From Kocuria salsicia (GTDB lineage: Bacteria; Actinomycetota; Actinomycetes; Actinomycetales; Micrococcaceae): 64,000 nt of DNA. The stretch covers positions 51,488-115,487 of the forward strand of contig NZ_VELE01000010.1 in NCBI RefSeq assembly GCF_007681555.1, read 5' to 3'. Both the position numbers and the translations under genes were made by a program. Below are positions 36,752 to 45,064 of this stretch, one piece after another; the stretch's first letter is position 1, and each line of letters starts with the position of its first letter. The notes under the pieces are model-generated. The model ran no database searches and had not been told where the DNA came from. It worked only from the letters and a program-made list of their open reading frames with translations.

Positions 36752-36875
36752 GGCCGCCCTTTCCGGATTGTTCCGTGTGATCTGCCTCTCACCCTAGGAA
36801 GGGTTCACATCCTGGTCAAAGAAATCCGTGGTGCGTCGCGGAACGAGCCACATTCTGGAAAACTGGCGGTTGATC

Positions 36876-36890
36876 GTCCACATGGTGGAC
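36876..36890. promoter_or_regulatory. Candidate IclR-type operator
   Basis: GTCCAC-ATG-GTGGAC is a perfect 15-bp palindrome in the divergent region between the CoA-transferase operon and the IclR regulator, about 30 bases before the regulator start. It is a good candidate for autoregulation and operon control. Confidence 0.5.
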
Positions 36891-36921
36891 AAGCGGGACC
36901 TGGCGGGCAGAGGAGTCGGCG

Positions 36922-37755
36922 ATGGCGGGAGCGGCGGAGCAGCCGGGCGGGGCGGAACTGGCGCCGTCGACCTCGTCGCGGGCCACGGCGACGTCGGGCA
37001 CCCAGGTGGTTGGGCGGGTCGCCGCGGTGCTGCAGGCCGTGGCCGCCGCGGGAACGGCCCGCACCGCCGAGATCGCCCGCAGCACGGGACTCACCCGCCC
37101 CACCGCCCACCGCCTGCTCACCGCGCTGGCCCACGAGGGACTGCTCGACCGGGACGGGACCGGCTCCTGGGCGCTCGGCTTCGAGCTGACCCTCCTGGGG
37201 GCGGTGGCCGCGCAGCGCTACCCGGCGCAGGACCTCGCCACTCCGCACCTGCGGCGTCTCGCCGAGGCCACGGGCGAGTCCGCGTTCTTCTCAGCCCGCC
37301 GCGGGGACGAGGTGATCTGCCTCGAACGCGCCGAGGGCTCGTTCCCCGTCCGCTCGCACGTCCTGCACGAGGGCCTGCGACTGCCCCTGGGTGTGGCCTC
37401 AGCAGGTCTGGCAATCCTCGGCCACCTCCCGGACGAGCAGCTGGAGGCGGCGCTCGCCGCGACCCGCGAGCGCCGCAGTCAGCTCGGCCCCCAGCACGAC
37501 GACGCCCACGTCCGTCATCTCGTGTCCCACGTTCGCGAGCACGGCTGGTCCCTGAACCCGGGGCGGATCGTGGAAGGCTCGTGGGGCATGGCCGCGGCGG
37601 TCTTCGACGCCTCCGGCCAGCCCCGCTACGCGCTGTCCCTCACGGGGATCGAGTCCCGCTTCCGCCCACCGCGGCAGCACCAGCTGGGCACCGCGCTGCT
37701 GGAGCAGGCCCACCGGCTCAGCACGGCACTGCGCACGGGCCGTGCGGCGTCGTAG
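36922..37755 (+). CDS. IclR-family transcriptional regulator
   Basis: A 277-residue regulator with an N-terminal winged helix (VVGRVAAVLQAVAAAGTARTAEIARSTGLTRPTAHRLLTALA, residues about 28-70, quoted from its family pattern in parts) and a GAF-like IclR effector domain: HLRRLAEATGESAFFSARRGDEVICLER, LPLGVASAGLAIL, ALSLTGIESRF. The first 25 residues are low complexity and the C-terminus ends in RAAS, which contains a near copy of the recurring word. AGGAG precedes the ATG. Divergent from the ketone-body operon, it is its likely regulator; effector unknown. Confidence 0.87.
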   Translation: MAGAAEQPGGAELAPSTSSRATATSGTQVVGRVAAVLQAVAAAGTARTAEIARSTGLTRPTAHRLLTALAHEGLLDRDGTGSWALGFELTLLGAVAAQRYPAQDLATPHLRRLAEATGESAFFSARRGDEVICLERAEGSFPVRSHVLHEGLRLPLGVASAGLAILGHLPDEQLEAALAATRERRSQLGPQHDDAHVRHLVSHVREHGWSLNPGRIVEGSWGMAAAVFDASGQPRYALSLTGIESRFRPPRQHQLGTALLEQAHRLSTALRTGRAAS

Positions 37756-37807
37756 TCCGTCCCGCGCTGCGTCCCGGACGGCCGTGGGCGACGGCGTCGT
37801 CACCCGC

Positions 37808-38560
37808 TCAGGAAGCCGTCCAGCCGCCGTCCATCGTGTAGGACGCACCGGTCATCATCCCCGCGGAGGGCCCGGCCAGGAAGGCGATCAGCTCGCCCAC
37901 CTCCTCGGGCTCCACGAGCCGCTTGACCGCGGCCTCGGTGAGCATGATCTTCTCCACGACCTCCTCCTCCGCGATGCCATGGGCGGCCGCCTGGTCCGCG
38001 ATCTGGCGGTCCACCAGCGGGGTGCGCACGTAGCTGGGGTTCACGCAGTTGCTCGTGACACCGTGCGCGGCACCCTCCAGCGCCACGGTCTTGGAGAGCC
38101 CCTCCAGGCCGTGCTTCGCGGCCACGTACGCGGACTTGAATTCGGACGCGCGCAGTCCGTGGACCGAGGAGACGTTGACCACCCGCCCCCAGCCCCGCTC
38201 GTACATGTGCGGCAGGGCTGCGCGAATCAGCAGGAACGGGGCCTCGAGCATGAGCATGAGGATCCGGTGGAAGTCTGCGGGGTCGAAGTCCTGGATGGGC
38301 GCCACCTTCTGGATCCCGGCGTTGTTGACGAGCACGTCCACGTCCAGGGTGAGCTCGGCGAGCGCGGCGGTGTCCGTGAGGTCCACGACCCACGCCTCAC
38401 CGGCCACCTCGCCCGCGAGGCACTTTGCGGCGGCGGAGTCGATGTCCGCGACCACCACGTGGGCGCCGTCGCGTGCCAGGGCGCGGACCGCCGCGGCACC
38501 GATGCCGCTCGCACCACCCGTCACGATTGCCTTCTTGCCGTCAAGGGGTGCTGGGGACAT
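37808..38560 (-). CDS. 3-hydroxybutyrate dehydrogenase
   Basis: Short-chain dehydrogenase (250 aa) oxidising D-3-hydroxybutyrate to acetoacetate with NAD. Nucleotide loop VTGGASGIGAAAVRALA, NNAGIQ, catalytic NVSSVHG and SAYVAAKHGLEG (Tyr-x-x-x-Lys). The features VHGLRASEFKSAYVAAKHG and VNPSYVRTPLVDRQI are characteristic of the HBDH subgroup. ATG 38560 has AAGGAG eight bases upstream. It feeds the adjacent CoA-transferase/thiolase pathway although it forms its own unit, convergent with the IclR gene. Confidence 0.9.
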   Translation of the reverse strand: MSPAPLDGKKAIVTGGASGIGAAAVRALARDGAHVVVADIDSAAAKCLAGEVAGEAWVVDLTDTAALAELTLDVDVLVNNAGIQKVAPIQDFDPADFHRILMLMLEAPFLLIRAALPHMYERGWGRVVNVSSVHGLRASEFKSAYVAAKHGLEGLSKTVALEGAAHGVTSNCVNPSYVRTPLVDRQIADQAAAHGIAEEEVVEKIMLTEAAVKRLVEPEEVGELIAFLAGPSAGMMTGASYTMDGGWTAS

Positions 38561-38620
38561 GCTCTGGCTCCTTCGCCGTCGGGTCGTGCGCCCCACGATA
38601 GACGCCATGATTCGCCCGTC

Positions 38621-38648
38621 CCCCTCCATGTGCTGTTGGATGGAGGGG
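38621..38648. repeat. Inverted repeat directly 5' of the metE-like S-box
   Basis: CCCCTCCAT (38621-38629) and ATGGAGGGG (38640-38648) form a 9-bp stem ending three bases before the aptamer. Its GGATGG could alternatively pair with CCATCC at the 5' foot of the aptamer. Confidence 0.5.
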
Positions 38649-38651
38649 CAA

Positions 38652-38732
38652 CCATCCAGAGCGGCCGAGAGATCTGGCTCGTCGAAGCCGCAGCAACCGG
38701 GGCGCGCCCGGTGCTAATGCCAGAACCGATGG
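38652..38732 (+). promoter_or_regulatory. SAM-I (S-box) riboswitch before metE-like gene
   Basis: CCATC pairs with GATGG (P1), enclosing GAGCGGCCGAGAGATCTGGC, CGCAGCAACCGG and GGTGCTAATGCCAGAA. The ribosome site GGAAAGGA begins inside the 3' arm of P1, so SAM binding should block translation directly. Confidence 0.93.
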
Positions 38733-38749
38733 AAAGGACGCACCACCCC

Positions 38750-39961
38750 ATGCCCCACAACACCGACCGCTTCCAGACCACGCACGTGGGCTCCCTGCCC
38801 CGCACGCCCGAGCTGCTGGAGGCCAACAACCGTTTCCAGGCGGGCGAGATCGACCTCTCCCAGCTGGGCGAGGCGCTCGACGAGGGCGTGACGGAGATCG
38901 TGCGCACCCAGCGCGAGATCGGCATCGACATCGTCAACGACGGCGAGTACGGTCACACCACGTCCGGCGCCGTGGACTACGGGGCCTGGTGGAACTACTC
39001 GTTCCACCGCCTGGGCGGGCTGACCCCCACGGACGAGGACCGCTGGAACGACGCGGAGAAGCACCGTTCCAGCCCGGGACACATCGTGCTCACGAGCTTC
39101 CCCGACCGCCGCGACCGGGAGCGCTTCCGGGACGCCTACGAGGACCCCACAGCGGGCGTGCTCGCGCACCGCAACACGGTCTCCCAGCCCAAGATCACGG
39201 GCCCGCTGACCTACACGGGCCAGGAGGCGGTGGCCGGGGACATCCGCCGCGTGAAGGACGCGATGGCCCTGAACGGTGCCACGCAGGGCTTCGTCGCCGC
39301 GCTGTCCCCCGGCTCCTGCGCACGCGTGAAGAACGAGTACTACGCCACGGACGAGGAACTGGTCTACGCGTGCGCGGAGGTGATGCGCGAGGAGTACAAG
39401 GCCATCGTGGACGCCGGACTGACCGTGCAGATCGACGACCCCTCGATCGCCGAGTCCTGGGACCAGATCAACCCGGAGCCCACGGTGGAGGACTACCTGG
39501 ACTTCACCCGGCTGCGCGTCGAGGCCCTGAACTACGCCCTGCGCGACCTGCCGCAGGAGCAGATCCGCTTCCACCTCTGCTGGGGCTCGTGGCACGGGCC
39601 CCACACCACGGACCTGGAGCTGAAGTACCTCGTGGACCTCATGCTCACCATCAACGCGCAGGGCTACAGCTTCGAGGCGTCCAGCCCCCGTCACGGCCAC
39701 GAGTGGAAGGTCTGGGAAGAGCACCCGCTGCCCGAGGGCAAGGTGGTCTACCCCGGCATGGTCTCCCACTCGACCAACGGCGTGGAGCACCCGGAGCTCG
39801 TGGCGCAGCGCATCGAGCAGTACGCCTCCGTGGTGGGCCGCGAGAACGTCATCGCCTCCACGGACTGCGGGTTGGGCGGGCGGCTGCACCCGCAGATCGC
39901 GCTCGCGAAGCTCGGCTCGCTCGTGGAGGGCGCGCGGATCGCCTCGCAGCGCCTCTTCTGA
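38750..39961 (+). CDS. Cobalamin-independent methionine synthase-like protein
   Basis: A 403-residue UROD/MetE-like barrel (COG0620 type), about the size of the C-terminal catalytic half of MetE. It should transfer a methyl group to homocysteine or a related thiol. Zinc-ligand candidates are FHLCWGSWHGPH (His/Cys, near 285) and STDCGLGGRLHPQIALAKL (Cys near 370). The N-terminus FQTTHVGSLPRTPELLEANNRF is typical of the short family. ATG 38750 follows GGAAAGGA; ATG 38729 lies inside the aptamer arm. SAM-I control supports a role in methionine supply. The methyl donor is not deducible; the full-length MetE N-domain is absent. Confidence 0.87.
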   Translation: MPHNTDRFQTTHVGSLPRTPELLEANNRFQAGEIDLSQLGEALDEGVTEIVRTQREIGIDIVNDGEYGHTTSGAVDYGAWWNYSFHRLGGLTPTDEDRWNDAEKHRSSPGHIVLTSFPDRRDRERFRDAYEDPTAGVLAHRNTVSQPKITGPLTYTGQEAVAGDIRRVKDAMALNGATQGFVAALSPGSCARVKNEYYATDEELVYACAEVMREEYKAIVDAGLTVQIDDPSIAESWDQINPEPTVEDYLDFTRLRVEALNYALRDLPQEQIRFHLCWGSWHGPHTTDLELKYLVDLMLTINAQGYSFEASSPRHGHEWKVWEEHPLPEGKVVYPGMVSHSTNGVEHPELVAQRIEQYASVVGRENVIASTDCGLGGRLHPQIALAKLGSLVEGARIASQRLF

Positions 39962-40008
39962 ACGACCAGCCCCCCTCCAGAGCCGAGGACGACGCCGCAC
40001 GCGCCGTT

Positions 40009-40047
40009 CCGCGGGCCCGGCACCTCCACGGAGTGCCGGGCCCGCGG
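40009..40047 (+). terminator. Terminator after metE-like gene
   Basis: CCGCGGGCCCGGCAC (40009-40023) pairs with GTGCCGGGCCCGCGG (40033-40047): a 15-bp perfect stem. Confidence 0.85.
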
Positions 40048-40165
40048 TGCATGGTGACCCCGCCCTGCCGGGACGTCGCGGGCGTGGCCGTGCCGGTGCG
40101 CGGAGGGGACGTGCCGCCAGGGAAGCCTCGCGACGACGCCGTAACATATACGATTTTATACACGA

Positions 40166-40199
40166 CATGCGTGACCGGGCTCACACGCATGCGTACACT
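40166..40199 (+). promoter_or_regulatory. Promoter and inverted repeat upstream of the MHS transporter
   Basis: This AT-richer patch has GTGACC (40171-40176), a 17-base spacer and TACACT (40194-40199). CATGCGTG (40166-40173) and CACGCATG (40184-40191) form an inverted repeat overlapping it, a possible operator. The 39962-40288 gap otherwise holds only the terminator and the PaaR-like box. Confidence 0.45.
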
Positions 40200-40209
40200 G
40201 CCGTTTCAA

Positions 40210-40226
40210 GACCAATCGGTCGGTTA
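40210..40226. promoter_or_regulatory. Weak PaaR-like box
   Basis: GACCAATCGGTCGGTTA resembles the GAACGATCGGTCAGTA boxes found upstream of paa genes, with several mismatches. It lies just downstream of the putative -10 of the transporter promoter. Confidence 0.4.
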
Positions 40227-40288
40227 TTGCATTCAGGCCCCTGCCTCTGGCACCACGGACGCCCGTCCGAAGATTCTGGAGATCCACC

Positions 40289-41710
40289 ATGGCATCAACC
40301 ACCACAGCGCCCGCGCAGGGCCACACCATGAGCCGCGAGGAGCGCAAGGTCCTCGCGGGCACGCTCGTGGGCACCACCATCGAGTGGTACGACTTCTTCA
40401 TCTATGCCCAGGCCGCCGCGTTCATCCTGGCCGCGCACTTCTTCAACCCGCTCGGGGCGGAGAACGCGCAGCTCGCGCAGGTTGTCTCGTGGGCCTCCCT
40501 GGGCATCAGCTTCCTGTTCCGCCCACTGGGCGCGATCGTGGCGGGGCACATCGGCGACCGCTTCGGCCGCAAGGTCACGCTTGTGATGACCCTGTTCGGC
40601 ATGGGCGCGGCCACCACGTTGATCGGCCTGCTGCCCACCTACGAGAAGATCGGCATTGCCGCTCCGATCCTGCTGGTGCTGCTGCGCATCCTGCAGGGCT
40701 TCTCCGCCGGCGGTGAGTGGGGCGGCGCGGCCCTGATGTCCGTGGAGCACGCCCCCGTGAACAAGCGCGGACTCTTCGGCGCGTACCCGCAGATCGGCGT
40801 GCCGATCGGCATGCTCATGGCCACCCTGTTCATGTTCGGCCTGAGCACGGGGCTGACGCCCCAGCAGTTCGAGTCCTGGGGTTGGCGCGTGCCGTTCCTG
40901 TTCTCCATCGTGCTGATCTTCGTGGGCTGGCTCATCCGCCGCTCGGTGGACGAGTCCCCGGTGTTCCTGGAGATGCAGCAGCGCGCCAAAGAGTCCTCCG
41001 CGCCCCTCGGCCAGCTCTTCCGCAAGAACCCCCGCGAGGTCCTGCTCGCCGCGCTGATCTTCGCCGGCAACAACGCCGCGGGCTACCTGGTGATCGCGTT
41101 CTTCGCCTCCTACGGCACGAAGGTCCTGCACATGTCCCGGCCGGAGACCCTGGTCGCCTCCCTGGTGGGCGGCATCGGCTGGCTGATCTTCACCATGCTG
41201 GGCGGCTGGATGTCGGACAAGGTGGGACGCAGGCGCACATTCATGATCGGCTACGGCATCATCATTGTGTGGGCCATCCCCATGTGGTGGCTGCTCAACA
41301 CGGCGTCCCTGCCGCTGTTCGCCCTGGCGATCTTCGTGCTGACCATCGGCCTGGGCCCGTCCTACGGACCGCAGTCGGCCATGTACGCGGAGATGTTCCC
41401 GGCCCGCGTGCGCTACTCGGGCGTCTCGATCGGCTACGCGCTGGGCTCGATCATCGGCGGTGCGTTCGCGCCCATGATCGCCGAGCTGCTGCTCGCCCGC
41501 ACCGGCCAGGCGTGGACCATCGGCGTCTACATCTCGCTGCTGTCCCTGGTGTCGTTCATCGCGGTGTGCTTCGTGAAGAAGTCGGACCAGGGCAAGGACC
41601 TGCACGTGGCGGAGGTGCACCAGGAGTACGTCCAGGCGCACCCCGGGGAGAGCGTCCCCGCCGTCGCCGGCGAGCCGGAGACCACCTCCGCACGCCGCCC
41701 CCGGCACTGA
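40289..41710 (+). CDS. MFS transporter, metabolite:H+ symporter (MHS) family
   Basis: A 473-residue twelve-helix symporter. The signature GTTIEWYDFFIYAQAAA, the MFS loop GHIGDRFGRK and RILQGFSAGGEWGGAALMSVEH define the MHS group (ShiA, ProP, aromatic or dicarboxylic acid carriers). It stands directly before paaJ-F-H and behind a PaaR-like box, so phenylacetate uptake is a reasonable inference, though no sequence feature proves the substrate. The tail after helix 12 is about 50 polar residues. Ends in two tandem terminator hairpins. Confidence 0.85.
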   Translation: MASTTTAPAQGHTMSREERKVLAGTLVGTTIEWYDFFIYAQAAAFILAAHFFNPLGAENAQLAQVVSWASLGISFLFRPLGAIVAGHIGDRFGRKVTLVMTLFGMGAATTLIGLLPTYEKIGIAAPILLVLLRILQGFSAGGEWGGAALMSVEHAPVNKRGLFGAYPQIGVPIGMLMATLFMFGLSTGLTPQQFESWGWRVPFLFSIVLIFVGWLIRRSVDESPVFLEMQQRAKESSAPLGQLFRKNPREVLLAALIFAGNNAAGYLVIAFFASYGTKVLHMSRPETLVASLVGGIGWLIFTMLGGWMSDKVGRRRTFMIGYGIIIVWAIPMWWLLNTASLPLFALAIFVLTIGLGPSYGPQSAMYAEMFPARVRYSGVSIGYALGSIIGGAFAPMIAELLLARTGQAWTIGVYISLLSLVSFIAVCFVKKSDQGKDLHVAEVHQEYVQAHPGESVPAVAGEPETTSARRPRH

Positions 41711-41728
41711 CGCGCCCCTGCGTCCACC

Positions 41729-41760
41729 GTCCCGCGGCCCTCGACGGAGGGCCGCGGGAC
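41729..41760 (+). terminator. Terminator 1 after MHS transporter
   Basis: GTCCCGCGGCCCTC pairs with GAGGGCCGCGGGAC across the loop GACG; 14-bp perfect stem. Confidence 0.85.
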
Positions 41761-41774
41761 GCCACCCGAGAACC

Positions 41775-41802
41775 GGCCCGGCATCCCCACGGATGCCGGG
41801 CC
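41775..41802 (+). terminator. Terminator 2 after MHS transporter
   Basis: GGCCCGGCATCC pairs with GGATGCCGGGCC across CCAC, followed by TTCCCGTCTCC. Confidence 0.75.
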
Positions 41803-41868
41803 TTCCCGTCTCCCCCGAGCGGGCGTCACCGATTGACGTGGCTCACACGATCGGGGAACCTGAGCAGT

Positions 41869-41884
41869 GAACGATCGGTCAGTA
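41869..41884. promoter_or_regulatory. PaaR operator before paaJ
   Basis: GAACGATCGGTCAGTA, identical over 16 bases to the box at 57530-57545. It lies 24 bases before the paaJ start and downstream of a TTGACG (41833-41838) that may be the -35. Confidence 0.7.
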
Positions 41885-41907
41885 ATCCTTTCCAACTAGG
41901 AGTTGCC

Positions 41908-43131
41908 ATGTCCTCTCTGCCGCAAGCCTTCCTCGTCGGGGGCGCCCGGACACCCGTGGGCCGCTACGGCGGCGCGCTGTCCTCGGTCCGCCCGGACGAC
42001 ATGGCCGCCCTGTGCATCCGCTCCGTGGTGGAGGACGCCGGGATCGACCCCGCGCTGGTGGACGAGGTGATCCTGGGCAACGCGAACGGCGCGGGCGAGG
42101 AGAACCGCAACGTGGCCCGCATGGCGTGGCTGCTCAACGGCTACCCGGACACCGTTCCCGGCATCACGGTCAACAGGCTCTGCGCCTCCGGGATGTCCGC
42201 GATCACGATCGCCTCCCAGATGGTGAAGTCCGGTGCCGCGGAGATCGTGGTGGCCGGCGGTGTGGAGTCCATGTCCCGCGCGCCGTGGGTCATGGCCAAG
42301 CCGACCACCGCCTTCGCCAAGCCCGGGGACGCGTTCGACACCTCGATCGGCTGGCGCTTCACCAACCCCGCCTTCCTGGACGGGCCGCTGTCCCGGGACG
42401 GCAAGATGACCTACTCCATGCCGGAGACCGCGGAGGAGGTCGCGCGCGTGGACGGCATCACGCGCGAGGACGCGGACGCCTTCGCCGCGCAGTCCCACGA
42501 GAAGGCGCTGGCAGCGATCCGCGCCGGGCACTTCGAGAAGGAGATCGTCCCTGTGGAGGTCAAGGGCCGCAAGGGCGCGGTCACCGTGGTGGACACGGAC
42601 GAGGGCCCCCGCGAGGGCTCCACCACCGAGGTGCTCGCCAAGCTGCGCCCGGTGGTCGCGGGCGGCTCCGTGGTCACCGCGGGCAACTCCTCCTCCCTCA
42701 ACGACGGCGCCTCGGCCGTGATCGTGGCGAGCGAGCGGGCCGTGACCAAGTACGGTCTCACCGCCCGTGCGCGCGTGGTGGACGGCGCCTCAGCCGGTCT
42801 CGCCCCGGAGATCATGGGCCTCGGCCCGGTCCCGGCCTCGCAGAAAGTGCTGGAGCGGGCCGGGTGGAACGTGGGCGACCTCGGTTCGGTGGAGATCAAC
42901 GAGGCCTTCGCCACCCAGTCCCTCGGCTCCATCCGCCGTCTCGGCCTGGACCCGGAGATCGTGAACCGGGACGGCGGCGCGATCGCCCTGGGGCACCCGC
43001 TCGGCTCGTCCGGCTCGCGCATCGTGATCACGCTGATGGGTCGTATGGAGCGCGAGCGCACCGCCAAGGGCCTGGCCACCATGTGCATCGGCGTGGGCCA
43101 GGGCGCGGCTCTGCTCGTGGAGCGGGTGTGA
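41908..43131 (+). CDS. paaJ: 3-oxoadipyl-CoA / 3-oxo-5,6-dehydrosuberyl-CoA thiolase
   Basis: Thiolase of 407 aa. Active-site Cys in VNRLCASGMSAI near 90, [33 protein letters not shown] and MCIGVGQGAALL complete the catalytic set. The first thiolase half has the TYSMPETAEEVARVDGI segment typical of PaaJ/PcaF-type enzymes. Followed at once by enoyl-CoA hydratase and hydroxyacyl-CoA dehydrogenase genes and preceded by a PaaR box, it should release acetyl-CoA and succinyl-CoA at the end of phenylacetate breakdown. CTAGGAG precedes the ATG. Confidence 0.88.
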   Translation: MSSLPQAFLVGGARTPVGRYGGALSSVRPDDMAALCIRSVVEDAGIDPALVDEVILGNANGAGEENRNVARMAWLLNGYPDTVPGITVNRLCASGMSAITIASQMVKSGAAEIVVAGGVESMSRAPWVMAKPTTAFAKPGDAFDTSIGWRFTNPAFLDGPLSRDGKMTYSMPETAEEVARVDGITREDADAFAAQSHEKALAAIRAGHFEKEIVPVEVKGRKGAVTVVDTDEGPREGSTTEVLAKLRPVVAGGSVVTAGNSSSLNDGASAVIVASERAVTKYGLTARARVVDGASAGLAPEIMGLGPVPASQKVLERAGWNVGDLGSVEINEAFATQSLGSIRRLGLDPEIVNRDGGAIALGHPLGSSGSRIVITLMGRMERERTAKGLATMCIGVGQGAALLVERV

Positions 43132-43138
43132 TCCGGCC

Positions 43139-44005
43139 GTGACGGACACGAACCCCAGCCACGACGACGCCGCCCGCGACCCGCGCGCGGACGGCGCCGC
43201 CGCGCCGTCGTTCCCCGAGAACGGGCGGACGCCCACCTGGGCCGCGGACTTCTCGGCCCTGCGCGTCACCGAGCGCCCGGACCGGCTGCACGTGGCCCTG
43301 GACCGCCCGGACGTGCGCAACGCCATCGACGAGGTCATGGTGGACGAGCTGCACACGGTGTGCGGGCACCTGGAGCGCGAGCCGAAGATCATGGTGCTCA
43401 GCGGCACCGAGGTGAAGGGCAAGGGGATCTTCGCCTCCGGGGCGGACATCGCCCAGCTGCGCGAGCGGCGCCGCGAGGACGCCCTGCGCGGGGTGAACTC
43501 GCAGATCTTCGACCGGATCGCCAAGCTGCCCATGCCCGTCGTTACCGCCCTGGACGGCTACGCCCTGGGCGGTGGCGCGGAGCTCGCGTGGGCCGCGGAC
43601 TTCCGCATCGGCACGCCCCGCCTGAAGGTGGGCCAGCCCGAGACCGGGCTCGGCATCATCGCCGCGGCCGGTGCGCTGTGGCGGCTCAAGGAGCTCGCCG
43701 GTGAGGCCCTGGCCAAGGACATCCTGATGGCCGGGCGCATCCTCTCCGCGCAGGAGGCCCTGGAGGCCCGGCTGATCACGGAGATCCACGAGCCCTCCGA
43801 GCTGCTGGCGGCCGCGGACGCTCTCGCGGACCGGATCGCCGCACAGGATCCGCTGGCCGTGCGGATCTCCAAGCGGGTCTTCGCCATGCCGCGCGAGGCC
43901 CACCCCCACGTGGACGAGCTTGCGCAGGCCGTCCTGTTCGAGTCCCAGGCCAAGTTCGACCGCATGCAGGCGTTCCTGGACCGCAAGAAGGAGCACAAGA
44001 AATGA
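43139..44005 (+). CDS. paaF: Enoyl-CoA hydratase (2,3-dehydroadipyl-CoA hydratase)
   Basis: Crotonase-fold hydratase, 288 aa. Both catalytic glutamates of true hydratases are present: GGGAELAWAADFRIGT and VGQPETGLGIIAAAGA. The oxyanion-hole segment FASGADIAQL is also visible. This separates it from the isomerase-like paralogue at 61973, which lacks both. The first 40 residues are a non-conserved acidic/alanine-rich tail containing one copy of the recurring 11-base word (HDDAARD). GTG start; its end overlaps paaH by four bases. Confidence 0.85.
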   Translation: MTDTNPSHDDAARDPRADGAAAPSFPENGRTPTWAADFSALRVTERPDRLHVALDRPDVRNAIDEVMVDELHTVCGHLEREPKIMVLSGTEVKGKGIFASGADIAQLRERRREDALRGVNSQIFDRIAKLPMPVVTALDGYALGGGAELAWAADFRIGTPRLKVGQPETGLGIIAAAGALWRLKELAGEALAKDILMAGRILSAQEALEARLITEIHEPSELLAAADALADRIAAQDPLAVRISKRVFAMPREAHPHVDELAQAVLFESQAKFDRMQAFLDRKKEHKK

Positions 44006-44868
44006 CCGAGAGCACCACGTCAACCGTCCCCTCCACCGTGGGCGTGCTGGGCGGGGGCCGCATGGGCGCGGGAATCGCCCACGCGTTCCTGATCTCCGGC
44101 GCGCACGTGACCGTGGTGGAGGTGGACGCCCAGGCCGCGGAGGCCGCGAAGGAGCGCGTGGAGTCGGACCTCGCCAAGTCCCTGGAGCGCGGGAAGATCG
44201 ACGGCAACCTGGACGTGTGGGCCGAGAACTTCGCGGTCAGCGTGGACTACGCGGACTTTGCGAACTGCGAGCTGGTGGTCGAGGCCGTCCCGGAGATCTG
44301 GGACCTCAAGGTCTCCTCCCTCCGGGAGGTCGAGGCGAACCTGTCCGAGGGCGCCTGGCTCGCCACGAACACGTCCTCGCTGTCCGTGGACGGGCTCGCC
44401 GCGCAGCTGCAGCGCCCGGAGCGCTTCTGCGGCATGCACTTCTTCAACCCGGTGCCCGCCTCCAAGCTCGTGGAGATCGTGATCGGCGAGCGCACGGGGC
44501 AGGAGCTGCGGGACCTCACTCTGCAGTGGGTCGCGGGGCTCGGCAAGACCCCCGTGACCGTCAAGGACGCCCCCGGGTTCGCCTCGTCCCGCCTGGGCGT
44601 GGCCCTGGGCCTGGAGGCCATTCGCATGGTCGAGGAGGGTGTGGCCTCCGCCGAGGACATCGACAACGCCATGGTGCTCGGCTACAAGCACCCTGTGGGT
44701 CCGCTGGCGCTCACGGACATTGTGGGACTGGACGTCCGCCTGGGCATCGCCGAGTACCTGGAGAAGGAGCTTGGACCCCGCTTCACGCCCCCACAGCTCA
44801 TGCGGGACATGGTGGAGCGCGGCGAGCTGGGCAAGAAGTCCGGAAGGGGTTTTTATGACTATTCATAG
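44002..44868 (+). CDS. paaH: 3-hydroxyacyl-CoA dehydrogenase
   Basis: NAD-dependent 3-hydroxyadipyl-CoA dehydrogenase, 288 aa. Rossmann loop VGVLGGGRMGAGIAHAFL, catalytic MHFFNPVPASKLVEIV, KDAPGFASSRLGVALGLEA and GHPVGPLAL-like KHPVGPLALTDIVGLD are all present. ATG overlaps the paaF stop (ATGA). Third gene of paaJ-F-H, ending in a strong terminator. Confidence 0.9.
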   Translation: MTESTTSTVPSTVGVLGGGRMGAGIAHAFLISGAHVTVVEVDAQAAEAAKERVESDLAKSLERGKIDGNLDVWAENFAVSVDYADFANCELVVEAVPEIWDLKVSSLREVEANLSEGAWLATNTSSLSVDGLAAQLQRPERFCGMHFFNPVPASKLVEIVIGERTGQELRDLTLQWVAGLGKTPVTVKDAPGFASSRLGVALGLEAIRMVEEGVASAEDIDNAMVLGYKHPVGPLALTDIVGLDVRLGIAEYLEKELGPRFTPPQLMRDMVERGELGKKSGRGFYDYS

Positions 44869-44919
44869 AGTTGCCGCTCGACGCTGACCGCATGACAGCT
44901 GGTCGGCACAGGTTTCCCC

Positions 44920-44960
44920 CGACGGCCCGCCACCCAGAACCCCCGGGTGGCGGGCCGTCG
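44920..44960 (+). terminator. Terminator after paaH
   Basis: CGACGGCCCGCCACCC (44920-44935) pairs with GGGTGGCGGGCCGTCG (44945-44960). Confidence 0.85.
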
Positions 44961-44985
44961 TCCATCACAATTCGATCACAGGGGG

Positions 44986-44997
44986 TTGCACTAGCAA
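44986..44997. promoter_or_regulatory. TTGC-N4-GCAA element upstream of lipoprotein 1
   Basis: TTGC-ACTA-GCAA, 15 bases after TTCGATCACA. The same arrangement (TTCGATCACA, then TTGC-N4-GCAA) is repeated upstream of lipoprotein 3 at 46537-46563. The sharing of both parts suggests a duplicated promoter/operator. Confidence 0.55.
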
Positions 44998-45064
44998 ACG
45001 GCTCCCGTGAAGTGTGGGGCGTGTTGCAGAGCACAGACGGCTCCCACATCGAGAGGTGATCGAG

